Positions 47,001-60,311 of a stretch of 64,000 nucleotides of DNA are shown piece after piece. Position numbers and translations under genes: made by a program. Each line of letters opens with the position of its first letter. Within the stretch, counting starts at the first letter, position 1. The stretch spans positions 3,534,001 to 3,598,000 of the forward strand of contig NC_135037.1 of assembly GCF_051020975.1 (NCBI RefSeq), in the 5' to 3' direction. The notes under the pieces are model-generated. The model ran no database searches. It saw only the letters and a list, made by a program, of their open reading frames with translations, and was not told the DNA's origin. The DNA is from Osmia lignaria lignaria. Its lineage: Eukaryota > Arthropoda > Insecta > Hymenoptera > Megachilidae.

Positions 47001-50000
47001 TCTGGAAAGGAAGGCGACCGCTTCGAGTCGTTTATTTTTTCTCTTTCCGGTAGAAATGCTGCGGACAGAGCCGTGAATTGGGCGGGGGACCCTGTGGAAA
47101 CTGAGCCCGATGCTGCGCGAAGGGTGGGGATGACTAATTCATACGATAATTACGGGTCCGGAAAATGCGAGCAGAAAATGGCACGACGTAAAGATCCTTA
47201 ATGGCGTCGGTGCTGCATTTCGCGAGCAACCAAAGGCAGAGGGATATTCTCTGTTGTATCCCCGTGGTGGCTGGTAATTACGATAACGTTTAATTTTCTT
47301 CAGGATGTCAAGCGATACGATTTGTGGTGAACCTTCGTGAAAAGCTCCAACGAAAGCTTACGCCGAGATTCGTAAAAGAAGAATGACGCGCGGAACGAAG
47401 TTAACCCAGTTCGAAACGAAAATGCTTCTCTGGTGAGATAAATGAAAGTAAAGGAATAGAAGAAGAATTTGCGGAAAGGCTAGAATTAAGTATTATTTTA
47501 ACGTTCATTTCTACGGACACTTCAGTTCTTATTTAACTGAATTCGCGAACAAAAGATACTTGCAACACGAGAACGAGCCGTAGGAAGTGTGAATAAACAG
47601 GGCGTACATTGTTACGTGAACAACGACCGAAATAATAGGTTGCATTTAACATCGTTAAACGGTTAATCAAAGTATGGCCTCGGCCAGAATTAGCCTTGAG
47701 TGGTTCGCTTCCTGTTCCCGGCGTAAAAGTGTGATTAATTATTGCACGTTCCAGCAAACAATGGATTTCCTTTCGGCCACTATTATTTGCACGAGGCCAC
47801 CAAGAGAAATTTGCCCCCTTTTTGTCGACCTAATTTTATGCGTACTTGACCAACCTAATCGCCAACTACCATATTCTTTATCAACGAAAAAATAAAACGA
47901 ATTTCACATTTTAATTCATTCGAAAATGCTGTCACTGCGATCGATGCGATTCTATTCGTTTCGAAATGACGCAAAAATGCCAATCCAGCGATGTTCGACG
48001 CCTCGTTATTTGTACTTCCAACCCGGTGGCAGCAAAATGAGTACGTTTGACACTAACGAAAAAAGAGGAAAAAAATACGAGCAATTATTTGCTCGCGTTT
48101 GATTGATATCTGAATCTGCTATTACACGTGTACGCAGAATGAACAAGTTTTTATTTATTTGTCGTATTCGGCAACTATTCACATACTATTTCAATGTGTT
48201 TGTAAATTTCAGTATTCGACAAATAGAAAATAAACGTAAAAAAGAAAAGGTCGAAAAATCAATCGAAACTGTTCCGTAAATCAATGTAAACGTTACACAA
48301 AGCAATCAGCGGTCGTCGATAAATCTTCCAAACTCAATTTTCACGGCAAATGATGATTAATAAAAGCCGATTCGGTTAACCGAGCTTTACGACTTCAACA
48401 GCGATTTAGCACGTTCGCTGGCGCAGTGAAAACATCCGTGCGCGGTCAGACACACTGTAATTGCAGTCATTCAGAATACGATCGTTTTATCCTTCCATTC
48501 AAGCTTTTCCACTTGCATCGTTGTTGATTATTTGACTAAATTACACCGTGTTAATTAGCTTTCATCATTTTTCTCACGCTCGCGTCGTAAGAATAACTTC
48601 GTTTCAAGTGTCGCTGCTCGTTTGATTTCAACGAGCGTAATCGGGATTTCCTTGGAGGCAAGCAAACGTTCGAGTTGCGAATCGCCCTTAACACGGGAAA
48701 TTACAATTTGAACAACTCCGTGGACCCGTCTGCAAACGATGCAGCCAAGCACGTGGCGTCGTTCCTCGTGTCTGCGTGCTGCGACGCTCGAACTACCAAC
48801 CGGCATAATAAGCGAATCTGCAACCCCTTCAGGCATTCACGGCGACGTTTATCTCTCTCTTATCTCTGTACACGCGGTATGTAATCGGATAAGCATCGGT
48901 AAATGATAATATCCAGTTAGTTTCGCGAAATTTCCAAATTTTCCATTGTTCGGAATAGCATTTTTTCATCGGAGAAAGAATAGAAAGCCATCATCGAACT
49001 ATGAAATATTGTTCACCCTTTTAAATCCGCCTTTCATTGCGGCTGCATACAGGATCGCTATCGTTCATACTACATCCGTTCCCGAAACTGAACGCAACAC
49101 GTTCTATTTCCGGTTTGATTCACCGACTTCCTCCATAGTGACGCAATCACTGTACCAACGATTTGATACCGGGTGTTATTAATAATTCAACAAGTGCAAA
49201 GCCGTTCCAATTAAACGTATCGCTGTAAAACAATCATTAGCAGGTCACAGTTAAATGAAATTTGTGATATCAAACGTTCCGGGTGATAATTATATTTCAA
49301 ACTTGTGCTGGTTAATGAATCCATTTGATTTAAAAGTGTTAGGATAACGCGATGAAATTTTCCCTCGTCTGCTCGCATCTCTTTCAATGTAATTTACTGA
49401 ACAAAGAGTAATTTACCGCAAATAATTTCCACCAAGCGGATAAAGTAAGTGTTTCGAATGCAGAACAAATATAATCCGCATTATACGCTGGAGCTCGATA
49501 TAAAACGATGCCTTCAATTATCAATTTCTATCGTTTCTCTGCATTGTACGGCTCGCGACTGATTCGATTACTCGAATTATCAAGAAGGACATCTTCGCAT
49601 TAATTGGAGCGATTCAGTTTCACAGAGTCGAGATCGAATCAAGAGTTTAACACCGTCGCTTCTTTAAATACTCCGATGTCCAGCGAGTACTTACTCGTGG
49701 ATAAAGCCGAGTAAGAACGAGAGAAAATAAAAAAAAAGGGTGGAAGTTGAACGAGGAGATGCATCCTCGAACGGTTCGAGTTCCCTTCATCTAAGCGAGG
49801 AGATCGATTGCCTGCCACTTAAATTTCAAATCCTCTTCAAAGTAAACGAGAAGAAGCATTAAATACGCCAGAGCTTCTTGACGCGCTAACGAAGATAGAA
49901 GAGGATACTTAGGGGCGTTCAATTTTCACCTATCGATACTGGAAATCAAAATCTTCCTACACGATCGATATTCTCGTCGCGAGCTGAGATAAGAAAATTT

Positions 50001-51448
50001 ACATCAAATTCGTTTACTGCAAATGGCCCCAGGGAACCATTTATTCAAATAACGGTTAATCACTGTGTCTTCGAAAGGGTGGTCGTGAAATAACGCGCAA
50101 GGCTCGAGCAATAATTGTCGAATTAATCGGTGTAATTAATGATTATGTGATAACATCAAGAGCGGTGTAAATAAATATCTCGTTAAACGAGCACTTAGAT
50201 AGTCGCGTGAATGGTCGAACGTAATTTCATGCGTAAAGAAGCGATTCTCTGGTTGAACGCGAACGAACGGACGGGTCGTAAAGCTTATCCGTTCGTAACT
50301 TTAACGCGATGCTGGAGAACGATTCTGGAATCAGAGGTCGTGGAACTGCGAGGGAATTTGATTACATTAGCATTCGACACGGTCGAGCTTACACAGGCGA
50401 GTTAAGCTGCTGCGTATAAGCGTGTTGCGTTAAGTTTCAAAGTTTAGCCAACACCATTCGGTGGGAATAATAAAGCACGCGGAGAAACTTGTCGGCGCTT
50501 TTCTTGGATCCGCGAGCAATCAGCGGTCGACTGTTGCCTTAAGAGCGGCGAAGTATATTCAATTAAGGTTTACGGCGAGGATCAAGCCGCGAAAGTTTAA
50601 TCCTGAACGGGTAGTCCTACGATCCGACGAATCGCATCGGCGTTGCTTATTCCAAACTTCCAAGTAGAGGATTAACGAGAGACTTGGCCGTAATTGCGCG
50701 ATATACCTTTTTGTTATTGGCCTTGATAAAGGGTATACCACCTTCCTTCCTTGTAATCTACAAACTTTGTTGCTCGAAGACGCGAGAAGTAACCCGGTAA
50801 TGCGATTAATTATAGGTACAGCGTGTCAAATGATCGCAAAAACGTATGAATTTCGTTAATGATTTCGCTATTCAGTTTAGGGTGTTTTAAAAATTCTCCG
50901 AGGATCGTTTTTTCTCTCCAAGAAAAGAAAGCTTCCCTTGTGTAACGTAATCCGAGATATCTCTGGAAATATCGCGTTGCGACGTTGGATTATTCCGCGG
51001 ATTTCGCGTACTACTCGACGAAATGAATTCAAAACGACTTCTGGCTAGGTGAATACAAGACAGCGGAATTTCTGCGGGAAATAAACGCGTGTTACTCGGT
51101 GGACGTATAAATAGAAACACTTGGTTCACGCTTATCCAGCAGACCACCAGGCAAAATTAGCCTCGACGGTTTCCTATGAACGGCACGAACGACCCTAGAA
51201 GTTTCGATTCGCATTGGTGCAAACGTGAAAAGGATAAGGAACGAAGACTGATATCGAACTTTAGCGATTGAAACCAGCCAGATAAAAGGGCAACGATTTA
51301 ATTTCGCGAAGAATATTCAACGATAGGTTTTTATAAGAACGAGCGAGATTTTCATGAGGTCGATGTCGCGCGAGGGGTAATTTGCAAGAAGGCAACTTGA
51401 TGAAAGAGGATCCTGAAGGGAGGAAGGCATTAAGCCTGACAGAAGGAA
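38078..51448. other. Gene-poor region, middle part
   Basis: This 13.4 kb shows no supportable exon. Open frames of up to about 120 residues appear on both strands at once, as expected by chance in stop-poor CpG-rich sequence. Homopolymer tracts occur near 39036-39057, 40570-40590 and 42450. Parts (for example 42700-43080 and 50460-50660) have more complex sequence than their AT-rich surroundings and could be conserved non-coding DNA, which cannot be tested here. Confidence 0.45.
39033..39060. repeat. A/T-tract palindrome
   Basis: Fourteen As (39036-39049) run straight into eight Ts (39050-39057), flanked by ATTA and TAAT, forming a near-perfect palindrome. It may be a strong nucleosome-excluding or cruciform-prone site, or a slippage hotspot. 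Confidence 0.7.
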
Positions 51449-51711
51449 TTAAGGTTGATTTATATTAACCGTTCAGACATGGAGCGGTTGCGGAACGGTT
51501 CTGTTCAGGCAAAGACACTTAAAAAGGGATACTGCGAACCCTTATTCATCGATTCGAATGAAAGTTCGCCTATCAAAGTTGCGCGAACTAATCTGAAAAT
51601 CAAGTAGGCTTTTCCACTTGCTCCCATCTTATTATTTATGACAAACTTCGTCCAAACGGAACCGTTCCGTAACCTTCCCGTGTCTGAACGAATGATATAA
51701 ATCTACCTCTA
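51449..51711. repeat. Long imperfect inverted repeat (hairpin), arms about 77 bases
   Basis: The left arm is about 51449-51525 and the right arm 51634-51711, with about 108 bases between. Read from the outer ends, both arms share GATTTATAT, then CGTTCAGACA, GGTT and CGGAACGGTT, with roughly 80 percent matches over 65 positions. Many mismatches become G-U pairs in RNA. It may be a hairpin RNA source, a decayed palindromic transposon or a structured regulatory RNA. There is no coding content. Confidence 0.65.
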
Positions 51712-54700
51712 TCCAGACATCCCCTTTATTTCCCGTTTATCCTGCTTAATGAAATTTCCATTGACCCGACCTTTCCACCAACAAATATCGGCCGCTGGTC
51801 GAACCGATTTTCCGAAATTGTTCCGAGTGGGGCCGCGATCTCGTTTGGATCGTTGTTACCCCCCTATGCTGATCCATTAGGACGCGGTTAATTTCGCTGA
51901 CTTTTTGATATTTGTAATTCAAGTCGAGAATCGAGCAACTTCCCGCAAACCGAGGAATTCTCGTAAATGGGAATAATCTACAAGCTCTTGGCTCGGCGCA
52001 AACATACCGGGTGATCCATTTTCATTCAGGAAATGGAACGCGAATTGAAATTGAACAAAATATGAAAGACGGAAAAGATCGGAAGAGATAGTAAAATATC
52101 GTGGAGGTAAAATTTCATGGAGATCGATGTGCAAATTACTCGAAAAATTAATAGAACTTTTATAATTCATTACTTAGAATAATTAACGGGTTGGCTGCTG
52201 CAATTTCAATTTAACCAAATTAATGCAAAATATAGGAAACGAGAAAATTGTTTACATTAGCGAAATATTAATTTGAAATTACTATTTTATCAATCACTGT
52301 TCTGTTAATAAATAGAAAATTAAAAGAACGGTACACTGTGTACAGGGTAATCGAACCTCGAGCATATTGGAAATTAAAATGAACATTATTAGCGTCGATC
52401 AGAGAGAACGAGGGGTAAAAAATGCTGTCGTAATCCCGTTGCCGTAGGGATATTTATTGTGCAACGAAATTATGCGAACTGATGCGGTTTCGAGGGTATC
52501 GAGCCGCGTATTTACATTTTATTAAAAGTGACAGCGGCCGCTGGGAGGGCATAAATCGCGATACCACCGATATTACCAGTCCCTCCCATGCCGTATGCGG
52601 CAGATGCAGATGCAGAACGATGTAGATGCGAAGCTGATCCGTGGCCATCGCGGTACATACACGCGAAAGCCACGCCATAAAGTCGTGACTTTATTCCTTC
52701 CCCATTTTCCGTCTTGCCATTTTTCCTAACGGTGTATCGCCCGTTTTTCCCCGACTCTGATGTATACAACCGTGTTGTATTTCCCTCCGAAATGTTGGAA
52801 CGACGTTGTTTACACGGGGCGAACCTTTCGCGGATACATCGATCCATCTTATCCGCGACGGATCAGCTGGAAAATTGAGCCTCGAACGTCTGTGTTTACG
52901 TGGAAATGAGCGACAAGAGAAGGAGCTAATGATGGAAAAGAAATAGATAAAATCCATCGATTATTATCAAAAGAAGAGATTCGTTTCTAAGTTTAAAAAG
53001 ATTCATTAACGACCGCACGAGTACTGAGAATCATTTTATAATAAAAATGAAGTGGTATATCGATGGGAAAGTTGCACGAAACTTTCTTCTACCTATGGTG
53101 AAGTTATTAATTTTTTACGAAGGCAGATAACTTACACATTTCCTGAATATTCGGAGTACATCGCAAGTTTTTAGCAGATATTAACGAGAATTAATTAAAA
53201 TACCAGCCTGTGAGTTTACCCGAGCAAGAATGTTCATACTGAAGATGGCAAAAATGCCTTTAGAATGACTTGCAATTAAATTTAACTGCACTAAAAGCTT
53301 ATAATTTACAAAGACACGGGTTAGATGGAAGACGGTAGATCCTTCTTAGTCGAGGAAGAAACTTCTTCCCCTTTCGTGAGGGTAACGAAGATTCAGGGAA
53401 GAGGAGAAGGTAGGCGGCAGCAGACAAAGTATTTGCACGGAACATTAGCCTTAAATCCTTGATCGACAATACCATTACCGCCCTCAGGATCGTTCGAAAA
53501 GTTCATTGTTAATTCATTCAACAACAATGTACTCTGTATTGGAACTGCTGATTCATTAAATATCTCTATAAATAAAAATGACCAAAGTATCCACGAGATA
53601 TCCGAGTATACGTTCTGTTTTCAGAGCCCGTTCGAGAAGTCACGCTCAAGAAGAAGAAATATTTAACGAGAACAATAAAGAAGCGTAGTGTTTAAGTTTC
53701 GTTGGTTGAAACAAGTAGGTCGATCGCGGCTCGAAGGACACAACCATTAACGGGTATTTATGCCCCTACGGGACGTTAGAAAATATATTGCACTTGGAAG
53801 AATAATGGTTCACGAATCGTCTGTAAGGGTGGATGTAGGTAAGTATAGGCGTTCTCGTCGCCACCAACTGCAGGGACGCGTTCTAAAAGTCCCTTTTAAT
53901 GGTCGTACATCAATCGATCGCGACCTCGAGACGTCATGAAATCGTGATCTTCCAAACGGGCGTAAATTTTCTTTTTTTTTTCTCAACCCCTTGAAAACGT
54001 TCCTCGGTGGCGTATTCTTTCTCCATCAGCTGGGGCCACCCTTCCGCCCGCTTTTATTTCCCTTCGTCGAATAAATTTACCAAGATGCCGGCTGTGGCCA
54101 TTACGTCACGAAACCGTACTTTTTCGTATAAAGTATCGCTCTTAAAAACTCGATGACCATTTTTTTTTTTTTTCATCCCCCCATCCACGAGCGCAGACGT
54201 TCATCCGATGAAACGAGACGCGTAATACCTTCTAAGAAGATTCACCGGCCAAGGGATTTGTCTTCCATCGTCGGATATACGTGGAACACTGGGTCGGGAA
54301 TCGAACAGGGGCGGTTCTTCTTCGTTTCCAAACATCGTGGCGGCGAAGAAAGGAAAATTTATCTTACAACGAATTCGAGTAAAAACATGGAGCTGTTCAC
54401 GAATACAAAGAGAAAGAAAGAAGGGAGCGTGTGTTGGCTGCACTCGCACGGGGCTACTTGAAGAACATCCACCGACCTACAAACGTATATTTGCCGCGGA
54501 CGTCTGACGCTCCGACAGCTTCACCCTTCCTATATAACCCGGATTCCACGACCCCTTTCTCGTACTCTTTGCACCGCGGAACATCCGAAGGATCCCTCTT
54601 CCGGAAGCTCTCGAAATGCTTATTTTACGGCGTCCCGTCATAAAGCCGCGATCTTCCAATGAGCGTAAAACTCTCGACTTCGATTCCACCTAACCCACCG

Positions 54701-57500
54701 ACGCCTCAATAAATACACCAGCCAGCGGAAAGTAGAGGCTTGTTCCCTCGTTGTATCGTTCTTCTTCATCCCAGCCCTGTTGCACCCTCGGAATTCCGAT
54801 GTTCTTCGATAATCCGAGCGAATGACCTCTCGAGATCTTAATGTTGCCTCGTGTTTTTATTTTAACGTCGAACGTGACGTTGAATGATACGAACTTTTCA
54901 ACTTATTCGCGTTTGCACGTCAGGATAATGCGAATCGATTAGTCGAGTTTCCGTTGACTCTTTTGTTCGTGGAGGACGAACGTTTTATATGATGGAAAGA
55001 TCAGGCGAGATCGCTTGAAGAATACTTTGGCAAGAGGCCAACGCATAATCGCTTCCGATAAATACTGTTCTCATCGAGGGAACGGAAATGTCTAACAATA
55101 AAAACGAAGAGGCTGGGAAGAACGTAAATGGGAAGGATGTGTTCATCTTACGCCTTTCCAGAGGAAAATTCCGACAACTTGATGCTACTCGAGCTGGCTA
55201 GATTCTACTTTGCTTTCAACATTCTAGAAAGCTTTCTACCTCTTTCACTTATGCATTAAACCAACCGCAAAAGATTTCACTTCCACTTTTTCTGCTTCCA
55301 TAACTTCATTTATATTAAAAATTCAATATACTAATTCGTGCATTGAAATTTCCCCAGCATTTATGACTAATGAATAATTTGATGCGCTCGTATGCAAATT
55401 TAATGACGTTCAATTATCATTTGGAAGAAATAAATGCGATATTCGTTCCTGAAATTTTGATCATCCAACTATTGATTGTTAAATCGAAATTCAACTAAAA
55501 TTATAACCGTTTTTATGAAAATATTTCAATAAATGTATCCCCCTTTTGTTGCACGATGAAATAATGAAATACCCGTCCAACAGGTTGCTATTCACTTCCT
55601 GTTTAAGTTGTGTCTGGATATAAATAATCGTATAAAATTTGATTACGTGGTCGCAAAAGATTGGAAAACAACGTACGAGATTCTGAATGTAACATCGAGT
55701 AACGAAATAAGAGAGCATAAACGGATTATCGTTATAATTGGTAAAGTCGTGAACTAAATGGAAATTTCACCGAGGATTGAGACGTGGCACGGTATTACGA
55801 ATTCGTGAGTTTACGACTATCCTGTGACGATGTTGTGATGAAGTTAGCTCGCATCTGGATGCTCATATGTCTGCCGGCTCGAATGAAATTTAAACATGAG
55901 GCAAAGCAAGCATAGAACGACCCCAGACGTATACAGAATTTCTATTTGACCCTTTAATACATGCTTTCACTCCACATTTGAATATCGGTTTAGGAAAATA
56001 GCAGAACTACTGCTGAATAATTTCCTTCCAAACCTTTAACGCGTGAGAAGCTCCATAAAAAATGTACAGTCACATTGCAGATAGAGGATTCAATCTCAAG
56101 ATACAAACATACAACTTTTGCCATGCTGAATAAACTTTCACAAAAGCTCTTTATAAGATTCGATGTTAAATTTACTGCACATAACTGACTGAGGAATGTT
56201 CAGAACAAGAGTTATAAAGATCTCTTTTATGAGACTTATGCAATATGCAAATCCCCTTTTCTTCTACGCTTTTCCTTGACACGATTTTTTGCTTCGTTGC
56301 ACGTTTTCATTGTGAAAATTGAATCTGAACAATGCTATCGTGAAACGCTAATTACCTCGTTTTCAGTTAATGGTTTAGGAGCCGAGTAATCTGGATTGTA
56401 CCGAGCGATTGCATCTGACGATAAAATATTCATAATAACAAGAATAGTGAATGAAACGAACACGATGTAAGCACGGATTGACACTGCAAACAACTATGGA
56501 ATATCGTGTTATCAAAGAGGCAAGAAAAATTATCGTTAAATATAATATTTCATTGTCATTTAGGGGGGTCTGCGACATCGACGCGATTACGTAAACGCGA
56601 CCGTACATAAATTACAAATTATGCGGAAGAGATAAAAGTGACTGAGCACTGTATTTTCATGTAGATGTGCAATCTACACATGGGATACACACATATCCAC
56701 CCGGATGACCCGTGATTTCGTCGCGATTTAACCCATCCGTCTTCATTATTTCCGTTTCTTTGATGTTCGGAATCGTCAAACGGTCACGGTGCTGCAGAAC
56801 GAACAGAAATCAGCGTCGGATAACATGGATTTTAACGATTTACGTTATCCCTTTGCGCGATTGCAGCTCAATTCGATGCAGTAATTACGAGACTGATGTT
56901 TATTTAATCCAGTGAGATCCAATATTGCAGAACTGAAAGCGACTCCGAAGCCTGGCTAATTGTTGTTAATATGTTATTGCAGGTAAATCCTCAAAGACCA
57001 TTTATAAATTATGTAAGACTAATTAAAGGGCAAAGAAGCTTATACTAGGGATCCAATAATTCTGAGCAAAGAGAGAATTAATCGTTAGGAAGGTATCAAC
57101 CGAAAATACGCTTTCGCTTAATCATATAGATACGTAACGTTCTCTTTTAATTGATGAGAGTAAAGAAAATTAACACCTACTGTACAGTTAAATTTCATTT
57201 ACCGAAAAGTAACTCAAATACTAAACTGTTTACTCGAATCTAGATTAACGTTAAACGAATAATCCGGCATTGCGATATTCAATTTTCGTAAAAGGATAAA
57301 ACTGAAACACGGTGCAAGCTTATCTTTATTAAAGCGTTTAAGAATCATAAAAATCCCAAAGGCATTTTTCACAACGAACGATACAAAACGGAGAAAGATT
57401 AAATCCTCTCAGACGTCTTCAATTTCTCCGTGCAGCTCGACGTATGAATAATTTATGAGAATAAATGTACGATTATGGTAGGAGAGTGGATGAAACGTCT
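51712..57500. other. Gene-poor region, right part
   Basis: No supportable exon. Short frames at 52454-52957 (-) and 54153-54689 overlap on both strands without domains. T tracts occur at about 54160 and 57760. The right border meets the likely 3' end of the minus-strand membrane-protein gene. Confidence 0.45.
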
Positions 57501-57502
57501 GG

Positions 57503-57528
57503 TTTATTTTAAAAGTACTGTATTTATT
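57503..57528 (-). terminator. Two candidate polyadenylation signals of the minus-strand membrane-protein gene
   Basis: On the minus strand AATAAA occurs at 57523-57528 and again at 57503-57508. Just upstream in the transcript is a UGUAUAUA Pumilio-type element (57574-57581 on the plus strand as TATATACA) and several UGUA motifs, typical of an insect 3'UTR end. The 3'UTR would be 1.9-2.8 kb depending on which stop is used. The assignment is inference from sequence style and position. Confidence 0.4.
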
Positions 57529-59426
57529 CGTCTGACGCATCATCAATCGACAGACAAACGTTTATGTATCATTTATATACAAATTGTGTACACTTTCTGT
57601 ACATTTCTGTCCTATACGATCAATGTTAACACGTAACCTGTACAGAAGCGAGAATTTTTCAACGTACTAAATAATCACTAGATTCCTGACAGCTTTTACA
57701 ACGTAACTGCTTTTACATTGGTTACAATAATTCACGCACGTGGTTCGTACATTATCCATTTTTTTTTTTTTTTCGTTTCGCTATGCAAATCTTTTTTCCC
57801 TACATCGATCGTTCAAACTTTAATTGACTAATTTTAATTATTCCTCGCTTAGTTGTACGACGTACGCACGTGTCTTTGGGAAATTCAAACTTCCTCGAAA
57901 GCCCGCGCTTTCGCTTCGTTTGATCGACCGATCGATAATTATACAGACAGAAAACAACGGATAAAATACCAAACGAATTATCGTACCAGGATAAATTCGT
58001 TATTATACGACCCTGGGGATCAAAAAATGATACGAGACGCCCGTTGGAAACTCTTTCTATCGACAATACGATTCGAATCATAAATGCATTCTTTCAAGTT
58101 TTACTTCAACCTGGTGCGCACAAACATGCCTGATCATTGTCTCTAAATCAGTGGAAACACCGTGGAAAAATAGTTTGCCTAATATCATATTCGTACGCTT
58201 GTGTATCCGGTAATCGAACCGCTATATCGATACCGCGTGTAAAAAAGGGTTAGGCTACGTTTCAACCTGAATATCATCGCGTACGTCAAACGAATTGACG
58301 TTTAAGAGTAACAAATCTACTTACTCGTTCGTAGAAACAATCAACCGGTTCTCGAGAGTCGTGCCAAGCTCTTCGACGAATATTCCAAACACTGCACTTT
58401 CGTTTACGTTTACACGACCGCGGAAACTACGTAAATAACTTTGGGACTCAGCGTTCCGGACTAATCCGCTCAATCGCGACTCGCCATCTACAGGCGCTCG
58501 GCTGTAGCTACCGACAGTGCGAAGTGAGCCTCGTTTCCGATATGTTTGTTGCTCGTTCACGCGTCCTTTAATTATCCTCGCAAGGAAATACGTTGAGAAA
58601 GTAAATGTAACTCGTTACAATTATTCTACGAACACGAGTGTCGAGTGTTTAGTGCGCGTAGTATGTTTCTCTCACCGATTACAAGTGACTGGTGCAATTA
58701 AGGAAAATGCAGCAGCAAGGATTCGCATTGTGGTAAGTAGCAACACGTTTTGGCGCTAACGTAGATACACAAAATGGTGGAAAACGAACTTTGTTTTATA
58801 ATAACCGGTGAATCCAGAAGAGTTATGAAATCTTTCAAAACGTATTATTGTTTGTTTTTCATAACGTATAAATAATTTATGCGAACGTCTGGATTCACCC
58901 CTGTTTGTAATGATATCTTGTGGAGGAAACGAAATATACAGTTTGCGTCTTTGCTTAGGCACGATATATCTGTTGCATCGTTATGAACCGTGGTCTCCAG
59001 TATAGGCAGACACCTGTGTTTGTCTTCTACTGCGGTTGTTTTCCGAATTACGAGTAATCACGAATGTGATCGATCTTTCGTGTTACACAATTTGATCATT
59101 GATCAGGAGGTTATTGAATATTTTTCGCGAGTAAAAAATTCAGCCTGGGCTCTGATTCAAAGTCGAAAGGATTAAAAAAAGCATCGATATAGAAACAGCC
59201 TAAGTTATAATAACAATAACGAGCCTCTCAAATGTAACGCAATAAATCGATAAATAGCGTTCGTTTACGAACAGTATCCGATTTAGTTAACAACGAGAAA
59301 CGATTCTAAACTTACGTTAACAATAATACGCTCGTTATTAATCCCTCGCGTACAAAACCTTTGGTCCGCGATCCAATCGACCTTCAGCGTGCGAAATCAA
59401 ACCTCTCGCGATTCGCAAAGTAGACG
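57529..59426 (-). other. Probable 3'UTR of the minus-strand membrane-protein gene
   Basis: AT-rich sequence without credible exons, lying between the last in-frame stop of the gene and paired AATAAA signals on the same strand. The extent is inferred and no transcript evidence is available here. Confidence 0.35.
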
Positions 59427-60137
59427 TTAGAACGGTATGGTAGCTCCAATCTCCAGGTCCATCGATCTTTCCGTCATATCGATAGACCTGACGACGCATC
59501 GAAGACCACCAAGAGACGATCGCGATCCTTCGAACGTGCTCTGAGTACCCACGGTTCTTCTCGATGGTCGAACGAACCTTCGATTGGTTCTGTTAGGCCA
59601 GGTTCGATAAAAAGGCTCTTGGTTGTATCGTTTCAAGACGCTCCAGATAACCGACGATCTTCGTGGCGGTAAATGAGAATGCGAGGGGCAGTCGCAGTGC
59701 TGCCAAGCCAAGGTCGGTGTTTTACATCGGAAAATGGGTGCTCCGAAGGCCTCCGGAGGCCTCAGGATCGGCAGATCGTTCGGTTTTAAGGCCAGGCACG
59801 CGGACGATGTCCTCGCAACAGGAACCCTTTCCATCGATTCTATTCCAGTCGAGTGTAGGATCGTGACATCGCCGTGTAATGATCCCGTATTTGTCCCGAC
59901 AAAGTCTCGTAAGGGTAGCTCGTTCGCTTCTGTTCCGCCGATTTCACCGTTATTGCCCGGACACGTGCCCGCCTCTTTTATTTTGCCGATTTCCGTGGAT
60001 CTCGGTAACGAGACGTCGTACCGTCTCTCTGTTTCACGGATGTTCCGTTCGGACTTCTCGAGAGGCTTTCGATCGTCCTGGTCAGATAGGTCCTGATCCG
60101 ATTGGGCAGATCGATCGATCGCCCCGGTATGCGTGGA
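59427..60137 (-). other. Second in-frame extension after UGA (236 codons to UAA)
   Basis: The frame of the membrane-protein CDS, continued past the UGA at 60138-60140, has no stop until UAA at 59427-59429. I checked every triplet. The first hundred residues are hydrophilic and protein-like (DRSAQSDQDLSDQDDRKPLE, RYDVSLPRSTEIGKIKEAG). The rest is rich in Arg, Ser and Pro and contains a perfect 16-base palindrome, AGGCCTCCGGAGGCCT (59747-59762). It ends IDMTERSMDLEIGATIPF. Other frames here, including the plus strand, are also unusually open, so composition alone may explain part of this. It may be a translated extension, an alternative exon, or chance. Confidence 0.35.
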
Positions 60138-60140
60138 TCA

Positions 60141-60311
60141 GGAGGAGGAATTCGCCTCTATGGTCGAGCTGGTCGAAGCATCATCATCCAAGGAGCTCTG
60201 TGTGGCCACTGTGACCTTGTTTCCATCGTTTCGAGCATGCAACTGATGATCGGTCACGGTTTGACGGGGATGGCGTCTCTTGTAGGGCTCCCAATCCCCA
60301 GGACCCCGGCG
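60141..60311 (-). other. First candidate stop-codon readthrough extension (57 codons)
   Basis: Directly after the UGA at 60312-60314 the frame continues for 57 sense codons to a UGA at 60138-60140. The stop is followed by C, the leaky UGA-C context known from insect readthrough genes. The peptide begins RRGPGDWEPYKRRHPRQTV and finishes with an acidic, serine/threonine-rich stretch (SSLDDDASTSSTIEANSSS), similar in style to the tail before the stop. No convincing intron that would remove the UGA was found. Confidence 0.45.

Noticed and set aside
53350..53375. GGAAGAAACTTCTTCC palindrome resembling a heat-shock element
   Set aside because: Only two inverted nGAAn units, a match expected by chance, and no gene lies near it.
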